Shown here: positions 1-7,491 of the stretch, piece by piece | Layout of the letters: the number at the start of each line of letters is the position of its first letter | How positions within the stretch are numbered: position 1 is the first letter of the stretch | Assembly (NCBI GenBank): GCA_017608295.1 | Contig: JAFCGF010000089.1 | Coordinates: forward strand, 1 to 9,279 | Direction of reading: 5' to 3' | DNA: 9,279 bases | Source of the DNA: Candidatus Woesearchaeota archaeon | GTDB taxonomy: Archaea > Nanoarchaeota > Nanoarchaeia > Woesearchaeales > JAGVZT01 | Position numbers and translations under genes: made by a program | Notes under the pieces: generated by a model | What the model saw: the letters and a program-made list of their open reading frames with translations, nothing else | Told to the model about the DNA's origin: nothing | Database searches by the model: none

Positions 1-366
1 GCTGGAAGAAGAGAGCAATATGCCTTGCATGTTGTTCGAGGCTGTGTTGTTTGTAATGGCGTTGCCATTAGAAGAAGAGAGCGAGATACCTTGCCAGTTA
101 TTCGAGAAGGTGTTGTCAATAATGATGGCGTTGCCGCTGGAAGAAGAGAGCAATATGCCTTGCATGTTGTTCGAGGCTGTGTTGTTTGTAATGGCGTTGC
201 CATTAGAAGAAGAGAGCGATATGCCTTGCAAGTTGTTCGAGGCTGTGTTGTTTGTAATGGCGTTGCCATTGGAAGAAGAGAGCAATATGCCTTGCATGTT
301 GTTCGAGGAAATCGTGTTGTTTGTAATGGTGTTGCCATTGGAGTAACTGAGGTAGATACCATTCTT
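1..366 (-). repeat. Tandem 66/69-bp repeats encoding 22-23-residue NosD/PbH1 beta-helix coils
   Basis: On the plus strand, units anchored on gttgttcga (or a variant) begin at 31, 97, 166, 232, 298 and, weakly, 367. The spacings are 66, 69, 66, 66 and 69 bp, all whole codons. On the coding strand each unit reads roughly NNTASNNMQGILLSSSNGNA with I/T/A variation, the classic NosD coil. Bases 1-84 are identical to 136-219, so there is a higher-order period of 135 bp (66+69). The units are far more alike at the DNA level than the older coils near codons 240-420 of the same gene, which indicates recent duplication. The array continues past the left edge. Confidence 0.9.
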
Positions 367-3300
367 GTTGTTTGTAATTGTATTATTTATGATGATGTTC
401 CCCCACACTCTCACCATTCGTTCTTTACTAACAGCATCGTACCCATCGGCTGATGCGCTTATGTTCAAAACTATTGTCCCATATTGCTGAGGCGTCCATA
501 ACCCAGAATAGTAACCGTCACCTGCCACTTGGTCGATGCCATTACCGTTGTCATACAAGGTAAGTGGGGGCTCCTTGCTACTGAAGTTTACGCTCACAGA
601 CGCATTAATAGGTTGAATGCCATCGCTCACAGAGACTACTACTTCTACAGGAAACCCTTTAGATATCATATTGCCATTGCCAGGGTGGTGTATTAACAAC
701 TGTAAACCATCTGGGCAGTATGATAGGGCATTGTAGGCATTGATCCTTCCTTCAGTCACAACCTTGTTTGTGAGGCTTGGTATGTGATCGACCGAGTTCA
801 TTATCAAGTTCTTGAGATTGACATAGTTATAAGATGAATCCGTGGAAGCAATGAGGGCTGCTAATCCAGAGACATGTGGAGTAGCCATGGATGTTCCGCT
901 TATGGTTTCATAATCTGTATTATAGCTATACGCCTTCATAGTACGGGTCATATATGTTGGAAATGTACTGTTAATAGCCACCCCAGGAGCAGCCACATCT
1001 ACACTGCTTGCGCCATAATTGTAAAAGTGATCGTCATTATGATTTGTGGCGGTCACGGAGATAATATTAGTGAGATTGAAAGAGGAGGGATAGTGTTCTG
1101 TGTAATCTGTGTCGATGTAATCATTTCCCGCTGCCGCTACGAAAAGCATATCTGCATCTCTGGAGGCAGCTATTGCATCATAGAGAGCCTGGCTGTATCC
1201 TCCACCCCCCCAACTATTGCTTGTGGCTTTTATGTTCACACCATGATTTTCTTTCATCATGATGGCATACTCAAGACACTCAATAGCATTGCTAACAACC
1301 CCTCCTACCTCTCCAAAAATTCTAAGAGCCATTATACTTACATTCCAGTTTACACCCACAACGCCAGTACTATTGTTCCCCACTGCCCCAATCGTGCCAG
1401 CACAATGCGTACCATGGCAATGGTCGTCCATCGGATTACCGCTACTATCGATTGCATTGATGCCATGTATATCATCGATGTAGCCATTTTCATCGTCATC
1501 GCCAGCAAAGCTCCAGTCATAGTCAGGATCTCCTGGCAAACGGCCTGCGCCGTCTTCATCTATCAATCCATCTCCATCATCATCTATACCTTGAATTCCG
1601 GGATAGCCATCTCCATTAGCATCACCTGCTGTCTCGTTAGGATTAGTCCACATATTATCAGCCAGGTCTGGATGATTGTAATCCACACCCGTATCTATAA
1701 CCGCAATCACTACAGACCTATTCCCTGTCGAGATGTCCCAAGCTTCTGAGGCATTAATATCTGCATTAGAAGTCCCGCCTGTTTGGCCAGTATTGTGAAG
1801 GCCCCATAAGGATTCAAATCCTGGGTCGTCTGGGTTCATATTCAAGGAAACAATGTAATCTGGCTCAACATAGAGAATTCTGGAATCTTGAGAGAGTATT
1901 TCTATTGCCTTTTCAACGGAAATATCTCCATTTAATTTCAGCACACATACTCCACTGTGGTTAAAGGTCTTTACTGTCTTCGCCTTTATCTCCGCTTCTA
2001 TTTCGTCCAATGTGTCTCCACTTCTCAGTCCATATAAAGAGGGCGAATTCAGCTTTAAAAGAATGGTGTCATTGCTATACTCCCATGTTGGAGCAGAAGG
2101 GTGAGCAACAGTTGAGCTTATTGTCTGCATGGAATTGATGAGACTAATCCCTCCCCCATCATTTTCAGATATGGAATTGTTTGAGATAATATTGTTTGTT
2201 GAAAAATCTAAATATAGACCAGCCTTTCTATTTCCCGAAATAGTGTTATTATCTATCTCATTCAGGGAATTATTGTAACCATATACTCCATGCCAATTGT
2301 TCAGGCTAATTGTATTATTGCAAATGAAAGATGATGTCCCCCCTTCCAAATGTATCCCATGCCCTTCAAGAACTGGATACGCTGTGATAACCTCCACATC
2401 GTCAATGTACCAGCCCTGAAAATCATTGTCCAGATAGTCAATGGTATCGAAAGAGAATGTGACATTAATGGTTGAACCGGCAAACTGAGAGATATCCAAA
2501 ATAAATCGGGTCCAAGTTCCAATATCGTCTCCAGAAAGCGTAGTGGTGTTTGCATCACCCGAACTTTTGACTATAACTTTCCTTTGGTCTGTTGTTGTAT
2601 CAGTATCGCACCAGCTCCAGAAAGTCAAAGCTGCGGACGTGGCACTTGTGATGTCAATATCTGTGGATGTCAGATTGCCCCAATTGCGTGTGCCATTATC
2701 ATAGGTTGGGTCGTCGTATAACCCATACCGCCAACTCCAATCCCCGCTGTGGCTGACGTTCCATGCACGCCCTGCCCCGCCTTCATTACTGATCCGGTGC
2801 CATAAACTCTCATTTGTCCAGCCGAAATCGGTTTCAAAGTCATCCTCAAACACTGGTTCCAGGCCGTTCGAGGAAATCGTATTATTAGCAATGGTAACTT
2901 TCGCATCTTCACACCAAATACCTGACCCTAAATTCTTATCGATAAGATTTCCTTCGATTTTGGCTCCAACGCCAGCTATATTCTTTACATTTATCCCATG
3001 AATTCCGTTCCACTGGATTGCGGTATTATTATTTATGACTGGCTTAGAGTTATCAACATCTATACCTGATTTATCGTTCCACTCGATTGTATTCCCCTCA
3101 ATCTCTGCATCACTTCCAGCTTTACAAACAATCCCATCACCCCCATTATCATGAACAAAAGAATCCCGTATAACCGCATCCGAGTTATCGAGCCAGATGC
3201 CGTGGGTCTTGCTGTTCTTGATTGTTGCGCCGTTCTCGATTAGGACATTGTCTGTGGTGCAGATTATGCCTCCGGGTTGGGAGAGGTTGGGGGAGCCGTG

Positions 3301-4140
3301 GGTGTTTTCGATGGTGCCTGGCTCTGCCAAGATCGCCTTACTAACTAATAATGTGCCATTCATATAAAACCAATAATGTGCATTGTCTGGGTTGTTCCAG
3401 AGTTTGCCGTAAACGTTAAAGGTTCCAAGTGGTTGAATCTCAACACGGTATTGACCATCGGAGGAAGCGGCCATATCATGTGCTGACCCTTGAAGTATAG
3501 TATACTCGTCAGTCACTGTTAAATCATCACCAATTACATCAGAGTTTATTACATCGAGGGGAGCGTTAACGGTTAAATCGCCATCAATTACAACAGTTAA
3601 ATTATCCCAAGTCGTTGGCTCTGTTATAATCGTTGTTCCTAACTCCAATACTGGCCTCCAACCAGGAACTACATTGAAGCTTTCTCTGAATTCATTCACT
3701 TTTGTCCATTCAGTGCTGTTAGTTTGGATAAATATCTCTCCCCTTATCCAGTTCCGTCCTGTTTGAGTTGGAGTCCATTTATCCTGATTCTTTCCATAGG
3801 CATTCTTTGTTTTTTCACTGAGGCTAAGTATATGGCCGAAATGAACAGTTGTCAGAAAGCTTTCGGTAATCTCATCCGGTTCAATATGATACAATTCAAC
3901 TCTTACATTTTCTGAATCCTCGCCTGGGTTGAAAAGTGTAATATCCAACTGGTTATCCTTTTCCGTGAAGGCGAGCCGGTAATATGGCGGTGCCGTAATT
4001 TCAACAAAATCGATATTTCCTTCCGAATCAAATTCACCTGCTCTGGCTTTTTCGCTTAACATTATGATTCCAGAGGTTACCATTGCCAGTGCAATTACAA
4101 TCGATAAAACTTTGCTCGTAAATTGAGAATAATTTTCCAT
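1..4140 (-). CDS. Secreted multidomain S8 (subtilisin-like) protease with beta-helix/NosD repeats, C-terminus off left edge
   Basis: I read the minus strand codon by codon from ATG at 4140-4138 to base 1 and found no stop, so 1380 residues are visible and the C-terminus is missing. Order: signal peptide 1-34 (ends ARA, then GEF); CARDB-like beta domain about 40-150; beta-helix about 175-427; MAM-like jelly roll 428-585 (starts EPVFEDDFETDFGW, ends GWYIDDVEV); more beta-helix to about 665; subtilisin prodomain-like segment about 685-765 (ends YVEPDY 757-762); S8 catalytic domain about 780-1140; Ig-like domain about 1141-1245; NosD repeats from 1248. The triad is complete: D816 (AVIDTGVD), H909 (HGTHCAG), S1084 (GTSMATPHVSG), with oxyanion N1006 (AAAGND). 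Asp-rich loops at 840-892 (DANGDG, DDDGDGLIDEDG) suggest calcium binding. An extracellular endoprotease is well supported; substrate unknown. The SD is weak (AGTGA, 5 nt before ATG). It is divergent from the gene at 4241. Confidence 0.93.
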   Translation of the reverse strand, partial: MENYSQFTSKVLSIVIALAMVTSGIIMLSEKARAGEFDSEGNIDFVEITAPPYYRLAFTEKDNQLDITLFNPGEDSENVRVELYHIEPDEITESFLTTVHFGHILSLSEKTKNAYGKNQDKWTPTQTGRNWIRGEIFIQTNSTEWTKVNEFRESFNVVPGWRPVLELGTTIITEPTTWDNLTVVIDGDLTVNAPLDVINSDVIGDDLTVTDEYTILQGSAHDMAASSDGQYRVEIQPLGTFNVYGKLWNNPDNAHYWFYMNGTLLVSKAILAEPGTIENTHGSPNLSQPGGIICTTDNVLIENGATIKNSKTHGIWLDNSDAVIRDSFVHDNGGDGIVCKAGSDAEIEGNTIEWNDKSGIDVDNSKPVINNNTAIQWNGIHGINVKNIAGVGAKIEGNLIDKNLGSGIWCEDAKVTIANNTISSNGLEPVFEDDFETDFGWTNESLWHRISNEGGAGRAWNVSHSGDWSWRYGLYDDPTYDNGTRNWGNLTSTDIDITSATSAALTFWSWCDTDTTTDQRKVIVKSSGDANTTTLSGDDIGTWTRFILDISQFAGSTINVTFSFDTIDYLDNDFQGWYIDDVEVITAYPVLEGHGIHLEGGTSSFICNNTISLNNWHGVYGYNNSLNEIDNNTISGNRKAGLYLDFSTNNIISNNSISENDGGGISLINSMQTISSTVAHPSAPTWEYSNDTILLKLNSPSLYGLRSGDTLDEIEAEIKAKTVKTFNHSGVCVLKLNGDISVEKAIEILSQDSRILYVEPDYIVSLNMNPDDPGFESLWGLHNTGQTGGTSNADINASEAWDISTGNRSVVIAVIDTGVDYNHPDLADNMWTNPNETAGDANGDGYPGIQGIDDDGDGLIDEDGAGRLPGDPDYDWSFAGDDDENGYIDDIHGINAIDSSGNPMDDHCHGTHCAGTIGAVGNNSTGVVGVNWNVSIMALRIFGEVGGVVSNAIECLEYAIMMKENHGVNIKATSNSWGGGGYSQALYDAIAASRDADMLFVAAAGNDYIDTDYTEHYPSSFNLTNIISVTATNHNDDHFYNYGASSVDVAAPGVAINSTFPTYMTRTMKAYSYNTDYETISGTSMATPHVSGLAALIASTDSSYNYVNLKNLIMNSVDHIPSLTNKVVTEGRINAYNALSYCPDGLQLLIHHPGNGNMISKGFPVEVVVSVSDGIQPINASVSVNFSSKEPPLTLYDNGNGIDQVAGDGYYSGLWTPQQYGTIVLNISASADGYDAVSKERMVRVWGNIIINNTITNNKNGIYLSYSNGNTITNNTISSNNMQGILLSSSNGNAITNNTASNNLQGISLSSSNGNAITNNTASNNMQGILLSSSSGNAIIIDNTFSNNWQGISLSSSNGNAITNNTASNNMQGILLSSSS

Positions 4141-4178
4141 CTCTCTCACTTCCCTCGCCCCTCAATAATGGGCTGAGG

Positions 4179-4236
4179 TCAGATATTGTAAAACCGCCTA
4201 TAAATAGTTTTATTTAGGTATGCGTTAATATCTTGA
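4179..4236. promoter_or_regulatory. Shared divergent promoter region with near-palindromic TATA and flanking inverted repeat
   Basis: CTATAAATAG at 4198-4207 reads CTATTTATAG on the other strand, so a TATA-like box faces both ways. On the plus strand it lies about 35-40 bp before the ATG at 4241, which suits an archaeal promoter with a very short leader. On the minus strand it lies about 60 bp before the ATG at 4140, allowing a leader of about 35 nt. The box is bracketed by TCAGATATT (4179-4187) and AATATCTTGA (4227-4236), inverted copies with a one-base bulge. The centre of the dyad falls close to the TATA element. Promoter assignment is inferred from sequence only. Confidence 0.5.
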
Positions 4237-4240
4237 GTTG

Positions 4241-4378
4241 ATGAGAAAATACTTGGGGTTGATGGTGGCCACAATAATCTTATTATCTACATTGGTGGCG
4301 TGTTTACCTTCAGCACCGGCTACAGCGGACGGTTCTGGTGATTATCCACCGCCAGGGGTCGGCGATTGGATAACTTAA
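4241..4378 (+). CDS. Signal-peptide segment of the surface protein, separated from its body by a frameshift
   Basis: ATG at 4241 opens a 45-codon frame ending in TAA at 4376-4378. It reads MRKYLGLMVATIILLSTLVAC, then LPSAPATADGSG and YPPPGVGDWIT: a basic n-region, a hydrophobic core and an A-T-A site before D30. LVAC at 18-21 also resembles a lipobox, so lipidation at C21 is an alternative. A good TATA box lies about 35 bp upstream. The following long frame (4366-6879) lacks any signal peptide although it has the sequons and C-terminal anchor of an exported protein, and it begins in the -1 frame exactly where this one ends. Adding one base in about 4340-4376 would join them. Most likely this is the true N-terminus of the next gene, split by an indel or a sequencing error. 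Confidence 0.75.
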   Translation: MRKYLGLMVATIILLSTLVACLPSAPATADGSGDYPPPGVGDWIT

Positions 4379-6879
4379 TAATGAATTCTACAGTTCTTGG
4401 AGATCGCTACATAGAGGTAAAACCAGGTGCAACTTTTTTAATTTATGATTTGGACAATAACAATCTTACAACAAATGATGCTTCCAACATAACTGCAAAG
4501 GATTCTAATTTTCCTTACTTCTTCTGGGTTAGAGATGGAAGTAATTTTACAATGGAAAACTCAGAGTTACATCGGTGTGGAATTTGGCCTTCTCTAGTAG
4601 AATACACTGGCCTCTACATAGAAACAGACAATGCAACGATAGACCATTGTAATATTTCTTATAATGCCTATGGTATAGTACTTTATTCGTCTGATGCTGT
4701 GGTCTCAAATAACTCAATTTCTTGGTGTGATACTGGAATTTTTGCTACGTGGTGGTCTAATGGGACAATTGAAAACAACCTCATTAGCTGGAGTGATACT
4801 TATGGTATTTGGGTTAGCGGATGGGACAATACTGAACGCAAAACATCTAATCCATTAATAATTAACAATACAATCTACAAAACGGCAAGAGATGGTGCTG
4901 GTGGTGTTGGCATCCAAATTACAGCTTTTAGCAATCCAACAATCGAAGATACAAGAATAATAGACTGGGGTGAGGATGCAATATACTTTGGCCAATGGTG
5001 TCAAGCAATCGTTAATAATTGCACATTTGACGCGCAAGGTGGAAATTACGCTCTGGCATCTTCTTCTTGTAGAAACGCCACTGTTATCAACTCGACAATA
5101 GAAGATAATAATGTCCTATGGGATTTATCTCTGGCCACATCTTACTTTAAAATGACAAATTGCTCTTTCAACCACTCCAAAGTGATCTTCCAGGGGACGG
5201 ATTCTAACCTTACTATGAATTGGTTTCTAAATAGCTATGTCAATGATACGTCTGGCAATCCTATTCCCAACGCTAACATCAGAATAACGGATAACGCAAA
5301 CGGAACATTCGATGAGAACTTCACGACAGATGCCAACGGCTATGTTAACTGGACTGTGCTTAGAGAGTACTTCCAGAAGGACATTAATGGGGATAAAGAT
5401 GGGGATGATGTTGGAGAAAGGATAGATTACAGTCCATACAATGTATCTGTGGAGAAGAATGGCTATTTTTCTAATTACACGCTTGTTCAGATGAACGAAA
5501 GTAAGTACATTACCATAACGCTACAAGTAGATGAGAAACCAGAAATCAATCATGTGCCAGTTGTGTCTGCGAACATCAGTGAAATTATCAATATTACAGC
5601 GAATATTACTGACGATGTAAGCGTATATGCTGTTTACCTCAATTACACTGGCGTAAACGCAACCAATTACAATGTTTCAATGAACCAATGGAACGGAAAC
5701 TGGAGTTATGATATTCCTGGCCAGAGTAATTCTGGCCTTGTTGATTATTTCATTTGGGCCAATGATTCAAGCGATAATGACAACTGGACAATAACTTACC
5801 CGATTCAGATTAACGACGTAACCGACCCAGAGATTAACCATGTTCCGGTAACTTCTGCGAATATGACTGAAATCATCAATATTACCGCGAATATCACCGA
5901 TGACGTTTCTGTTAATTTAGTGTATTTGAATTACACTGGCATCAATGGGACAAGCTACAACGTTTCTATGCAAAAATGGAATGGAAATTATAGTTTTGAT
6001 ATACCTGGGCAAATCAATACTGGATATGTTGATTATTTTATATGGGCCAATGATTCTGACGGAAACGATAACAGAACGATCATGTATACAATCCAGATAA
6101 ATGAATTACCGATTCCACCTGATACTATTCCACCTGAAATAGAGCATACGCCAGTAACCTCAGCTAATGTTAGCAAAATAATCAATATCACGGCACAAAT
6201 ATCAGATGATGTCGAGGTCGATTCTGTTTATTTGAATTATACTGGCATCGATGGAATAAACCACAATGTTTCAATGACCAAATGGGCCAGTAATTGGTCT
6301 TATGAAATTCCCGACCAGGCTTCCGCAGGAGTTATTGAATATTTCATATGGGCTAATGATACGTCTGGCAACGATAATCGGACTATTGAATACACAATTC
6401 AGGTAAATGAAGTAATAATACCTGATACGACGCCGCCGACAATATTATCTGCAACACCAACTGGCGTTAACGTTTCAATTACGACAACGATAACGATTAC
6501 TTTCAATGAATCAATGAATGTTTCATCCATTGATAATGCGATTACGATTTCTCCAAATGTCCAATCAAGTTTCAGCTGGAATGCAGATTACACAACATTA
6601 ACAATAACACCTTCTGGGAATTTGTCCTACAACACGACCTATAACATTACCGTAGGTATCGGCGCAGAAGATATAGCTGGCAATAACTTGGAAAATCCAT
6701 ATTCATGGGAATTTACTACCGAAGAAGAACCTACGCCATTACCGCCAAATGATGACAACTGGCTATCAGAATACTGGTGGGTTATTGTCATAATCGTTGC
6801 TGTTGTAATTATTATGATATTCTTGTACTGGCGATTGCAGAAGAAAGCCGATGAAGAAGAGCCTGTGGACGAAGAATAA
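4366..6879 (+). CDS. Membrane-anchored surface protein: beta-helix, Ig-like repeats, C-terminal TM
   Basis: The frame is open from 4342 (in-frame TGA at 4339-4341); the first usable codon is TTG at 4366, giving 837 residues. That start is probably artificial, because the signal peptide is encoded at 4241-4378 in another frame. Domains: right-handed beta-helix with PbH1-like coils about 30-285 (for example NNLISWSDTYGIWVSG); CarboxypepD-regulatory-like domain about 286-390 (SGNPIPNANIRITD then TDANGYVNW); three Ig-like repeats starting near 392, 488 and 590; Big_5/SbsA-like domain about 691-785 (PPTILSATPTGVNV ... YSWEFTT); short Pro/acidic linker; TM helix about 804-823; tail RLQKKADEEEPVDEE. 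Dozens of N-X-S/T sequons suggest heavy N-glycosylation. The inferred role is binding or structural at the archaeal surface. No catalytic motif was seen. Confidence 0.9.
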   Translation: MDNLIMNSTVLGDRYIEVKPGATFLIYDLDNNNLTTNDASNITAKDSNFPYFFWVRDGSNFTMENSELHRCGIWPSLVEYTGLYIETDNATIDHCNISYNAYGIVLYSSDAVVSNNSISWCDTGIFATWWSNGTIENNLISWSDTYGIWVSGWDNTERKTSNPLIINNTIYKTARDGAGGVGIQITAFSNPTIEDTRIIDWGEDAIYFGQWCQAIVNNCTFDAQGGNYALASSSCRNATVINSTIEDNNVLWDLSLATSYFKMTNCSFNHSKVIFQGTDSNLTMNWFLNSYVNDTSGNPIPNANIRITDNANGTFDENFTTDANGYVNWTVLREYFQKDINGDKDGDDVGERIDYSPYNVSVEKNGYFSNYTLVQMNESKYITITLQVDEKPEINHVPVVSANISEIINITANITDDVSVYAVYLNYTGVNATNYNVSMNQWNGNWSYDIPGQSNSGLVDYFIWANDSSDNDNWTITYPIQINDVTDPEINHVPVTSANMTEIINITANITDDVSVNLVYLNYTGINGTSYNVSMQKWNGNYSFDIPGQINTGYVDYFIWANDSDGNDNRTIMYTIQINELPIPPDTIPPEIEHTPVTSANVSKIINITAQISDDVEVDSVYLNYTGIDGINHNVSMTKWASNWSYEIPDQASAGVIEYFIWANDTSGNDNRTIEYTIQVNEVIIPDTTPPTILSATPTGVNVSITTTITITFNESMNVSSIDNAITISPNVQSSFSWNADYTTLTITPSGNLSYNTTYNITVGIGAEDIAGNNLENPYSWEFTTEEEPTPLPPNDDNWLSEYWWVIVIIVAVVIIMIFLYWRLQKKADEEEPVDEE
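5539..6420 (+). repeat. Three tandem Ig-like domain repeats of about 96-102 residues
   Basis: Within the surface protein, three copies start at residues 392, 488 and 590. Each opens with an E-I-[NE]-H-[VT]-P-V-[TV]-S-A-N pattern, continues with IINITA.I.DDV.V..VYLNYTG, then NVSM..W..N[WY]S[FY][ED]IP.Q, and closes with [DE]YFIWAND....D[NR].T. Copies 1 and 2 are the closest pair. Conservation is clear in protein but third positions vary, so these are older duplications than the NosD array at the left edge. The fold assignment (Ig-like beta sandwich) is inferred from the pattern of the repeats. Confidence 0.85.
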
Positions 6880-6884
6880 TCGTT

Positions 6885-6919
6885 TTCTCCGAGACGCCTA
6901 CGTACTGAGACTCGGAGAA
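6885..6919 (+). terminator. 9-bp perfect hairpin after the surface-protein gene, T-run downstream
   Basis: TTCTCCGAG (6885-6893) and CTCGGAGAA (6911-6919) are perfect inverted copies separated by 17 nt, starting 5 bases after the TAA at 6877-6879. A T5 tract follows at 6939-6943. The position fits a transcript 3' end or RNA-stabilising hairpin. Archaeal termination relies mainly on U-tracts, and the T-run is 20 nt from the stem, so the terminator call is tentative. Confidence 0.4.
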
Positions 6920-6943
6920 TTCATCCTGGAGTGCGGCATTTTT

Positions 6944-7074
6944 AAGTCTAGGGTGTGGCTGGACTGTTAAGAAAAGGTGCAGGATTGCGTGAACCACGAA
7001 TGTGGAACAATGGTGGAAATAGATTATTCCCAGATGTAATCTTTCAATGCCTTTTCTGACAACTATAAAACGGC
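6944..7074. other. Intergenic stretch with no supported gene
   Basis: Between the hairpin/T-run and the regulator's promoter region I see no convincing gene. A short plus-strand frame reads EKVQDCVNHECGTMVEIDY after a stop and ends within about 30 codons. It has two Cys in a CVNHEC arrangement but no recognisable domain. It could be a gene remnant or chance. No tRNA-like cloverleaf was noticed. Confidence 0.4.
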
Positions 7075-7172
7075 ACACCGTAATTCAATAAAATATAATT
7101 ACAAGGTCGTAAAACATGGTTATAACAAAGTAAAATCATTTATACTCGAACCTCTATACTTGATTACGGTGT
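7075..7172. promoter_or_regulatory. Inverted 10-bp repeats bracketing the regulator promoter (candidate operators)
   Basis: ACACCGTAAT at 7075-7084 and ATTACGGTGT at 7163-7172 are exact inverted copies, 78 bp apart. Similarity extends outward as TTGAATTACGGTGTG versus TTGATTACGGTGTA when read in the same direction. The downstream copy sits at the expected transcription start, just before the ATG of the winged-HTH gene. A smaller dyad TTGAT/ATCAA (7160-7164/7173-7177) overlaps the start codon, and GTTATAAC is a palindrome at about 7119-7126. This is the kind of arrangement used for autoregulation, possibly by looping. It is inferred from sequence symmetry alone. Confidence 0.5.
7139..7146 (+). 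promoter_or_regulatory. TATA box of the winged-HTH gene
   Basis: TTTATACT at 7139-7146, preceded by an A-rich stretch (aaaatca) that could serve as a BRE. It lies about 31 bp before the ATG at 7177. With the usual 22-27 bp from TATA box to transcription start, the leader would be under about 12 nt. No Shine-Dalgarno is present, which agrees with a near-leaderless transcript. Confidence 0.6.
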
Positions 7173-7176
7173 ATCA

Positions 7177-7491
7177 ATGTTAACAGAAGTGTTCGGAAAT
7201 GGACCCGAAATAAGAGTGCTGGACTTCCTTATTGACCATGTCGGTTACGACTATACCATGACGGACATATCACGGGAAACAGGGGTATCCAGACCCACTC
7301 TTTACAAGATGTGGAAAAGGTTCAAACTCCTGGGGATAATAAGAAAAACCAGGCGAATAGGCAACGCCCAATTGTACCAGCTGGACGAAGAGAGCCAGAT
7401 AGTCAAAAAGATGGAGGAATTCGATTTTTCACTCACTCGTTTGATAGAAGAAAGAAGAAAGGTGCCAGATAGTATTGGGCTTATGGAATGA
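7177..7491 (+). CDS. Small winged helix-turn-helix transcriptional regulator
   Basis: This is a 104-residue protein. Residues 1-26 (MLTEVFGNGPEIRVLDFLID...) form the leading helix region. The HTH is at about 27-55 (TMTDISRETGVSRPTLYKMW, recognition helix around S38-F49). The wing is at 56-70 (RKTRRIGNAQLYQLD), followed by a helical segment (ESQIVKKMEEFDFSLTRLIE) that may dimerise. The pattern GN.PEI.VLDFL followed by RRIGNAQLY.L is typical of a widespread archaeal ArsR/MarR-like wHTH family. The length is normal and the start is fixed by the TATA box 31 bp upstream. It is a single gene between convergent neighbours and is likely autoregulated through the dyads at 7075-7172. Its targets are unknown; the neighbouring secretome genes are candidates only by proximity. 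Confidence 0.88.
   Translation: MLTEVFGNGPEIRVLDFLIDHVGYDYTMTDISRETGVSRPTLYKMWKRFKLLGIIRKTRRIGNAQLYQLDEESQIVKKMEEFDFSLTRLIEERRKVPDSIGLME

Noticed and set aside
1..366. CRISPR-like array
   Set aside because: Spacing of 66/69 bp suggested repeats and spacers, but the whole unit is repeated, stays in coding frame and encodes beta-helix coils.
20..453. Plus-strand frames of 108 and 142 codons with repeats
   Set aside because: They are antisense readings of the NosD repeat array; the repetition comes from the minus-strand gene.
874..1749. Plus-strand open frame of 291 codons opposite the protease domain
   Set aside because: The minus strand here encodes the full S8 catalytic motifs in frame; the plus frame is a mirror of that coding and shows no domain.
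2301..2912. Minus-strand short frames in other phases
   Set aside because: They overlap the continuous protease frame in a different phase and show no domain of their own.
4364..4378. Programmed -1 ribosomal frameshift site
   Set aside because: The bases at the junction (gattggataacttaa) contain no X-XXY-YYZ heptamer and no obvious downstream pseudoknot, so an indel is more likely.
6812..7078. Minus-strand 88-codon frame
   Set aside because: It overlaps the end of the surface gene on the opposite strand, has no recognisable domain or ribosome binding site, and spans the hairpin region.
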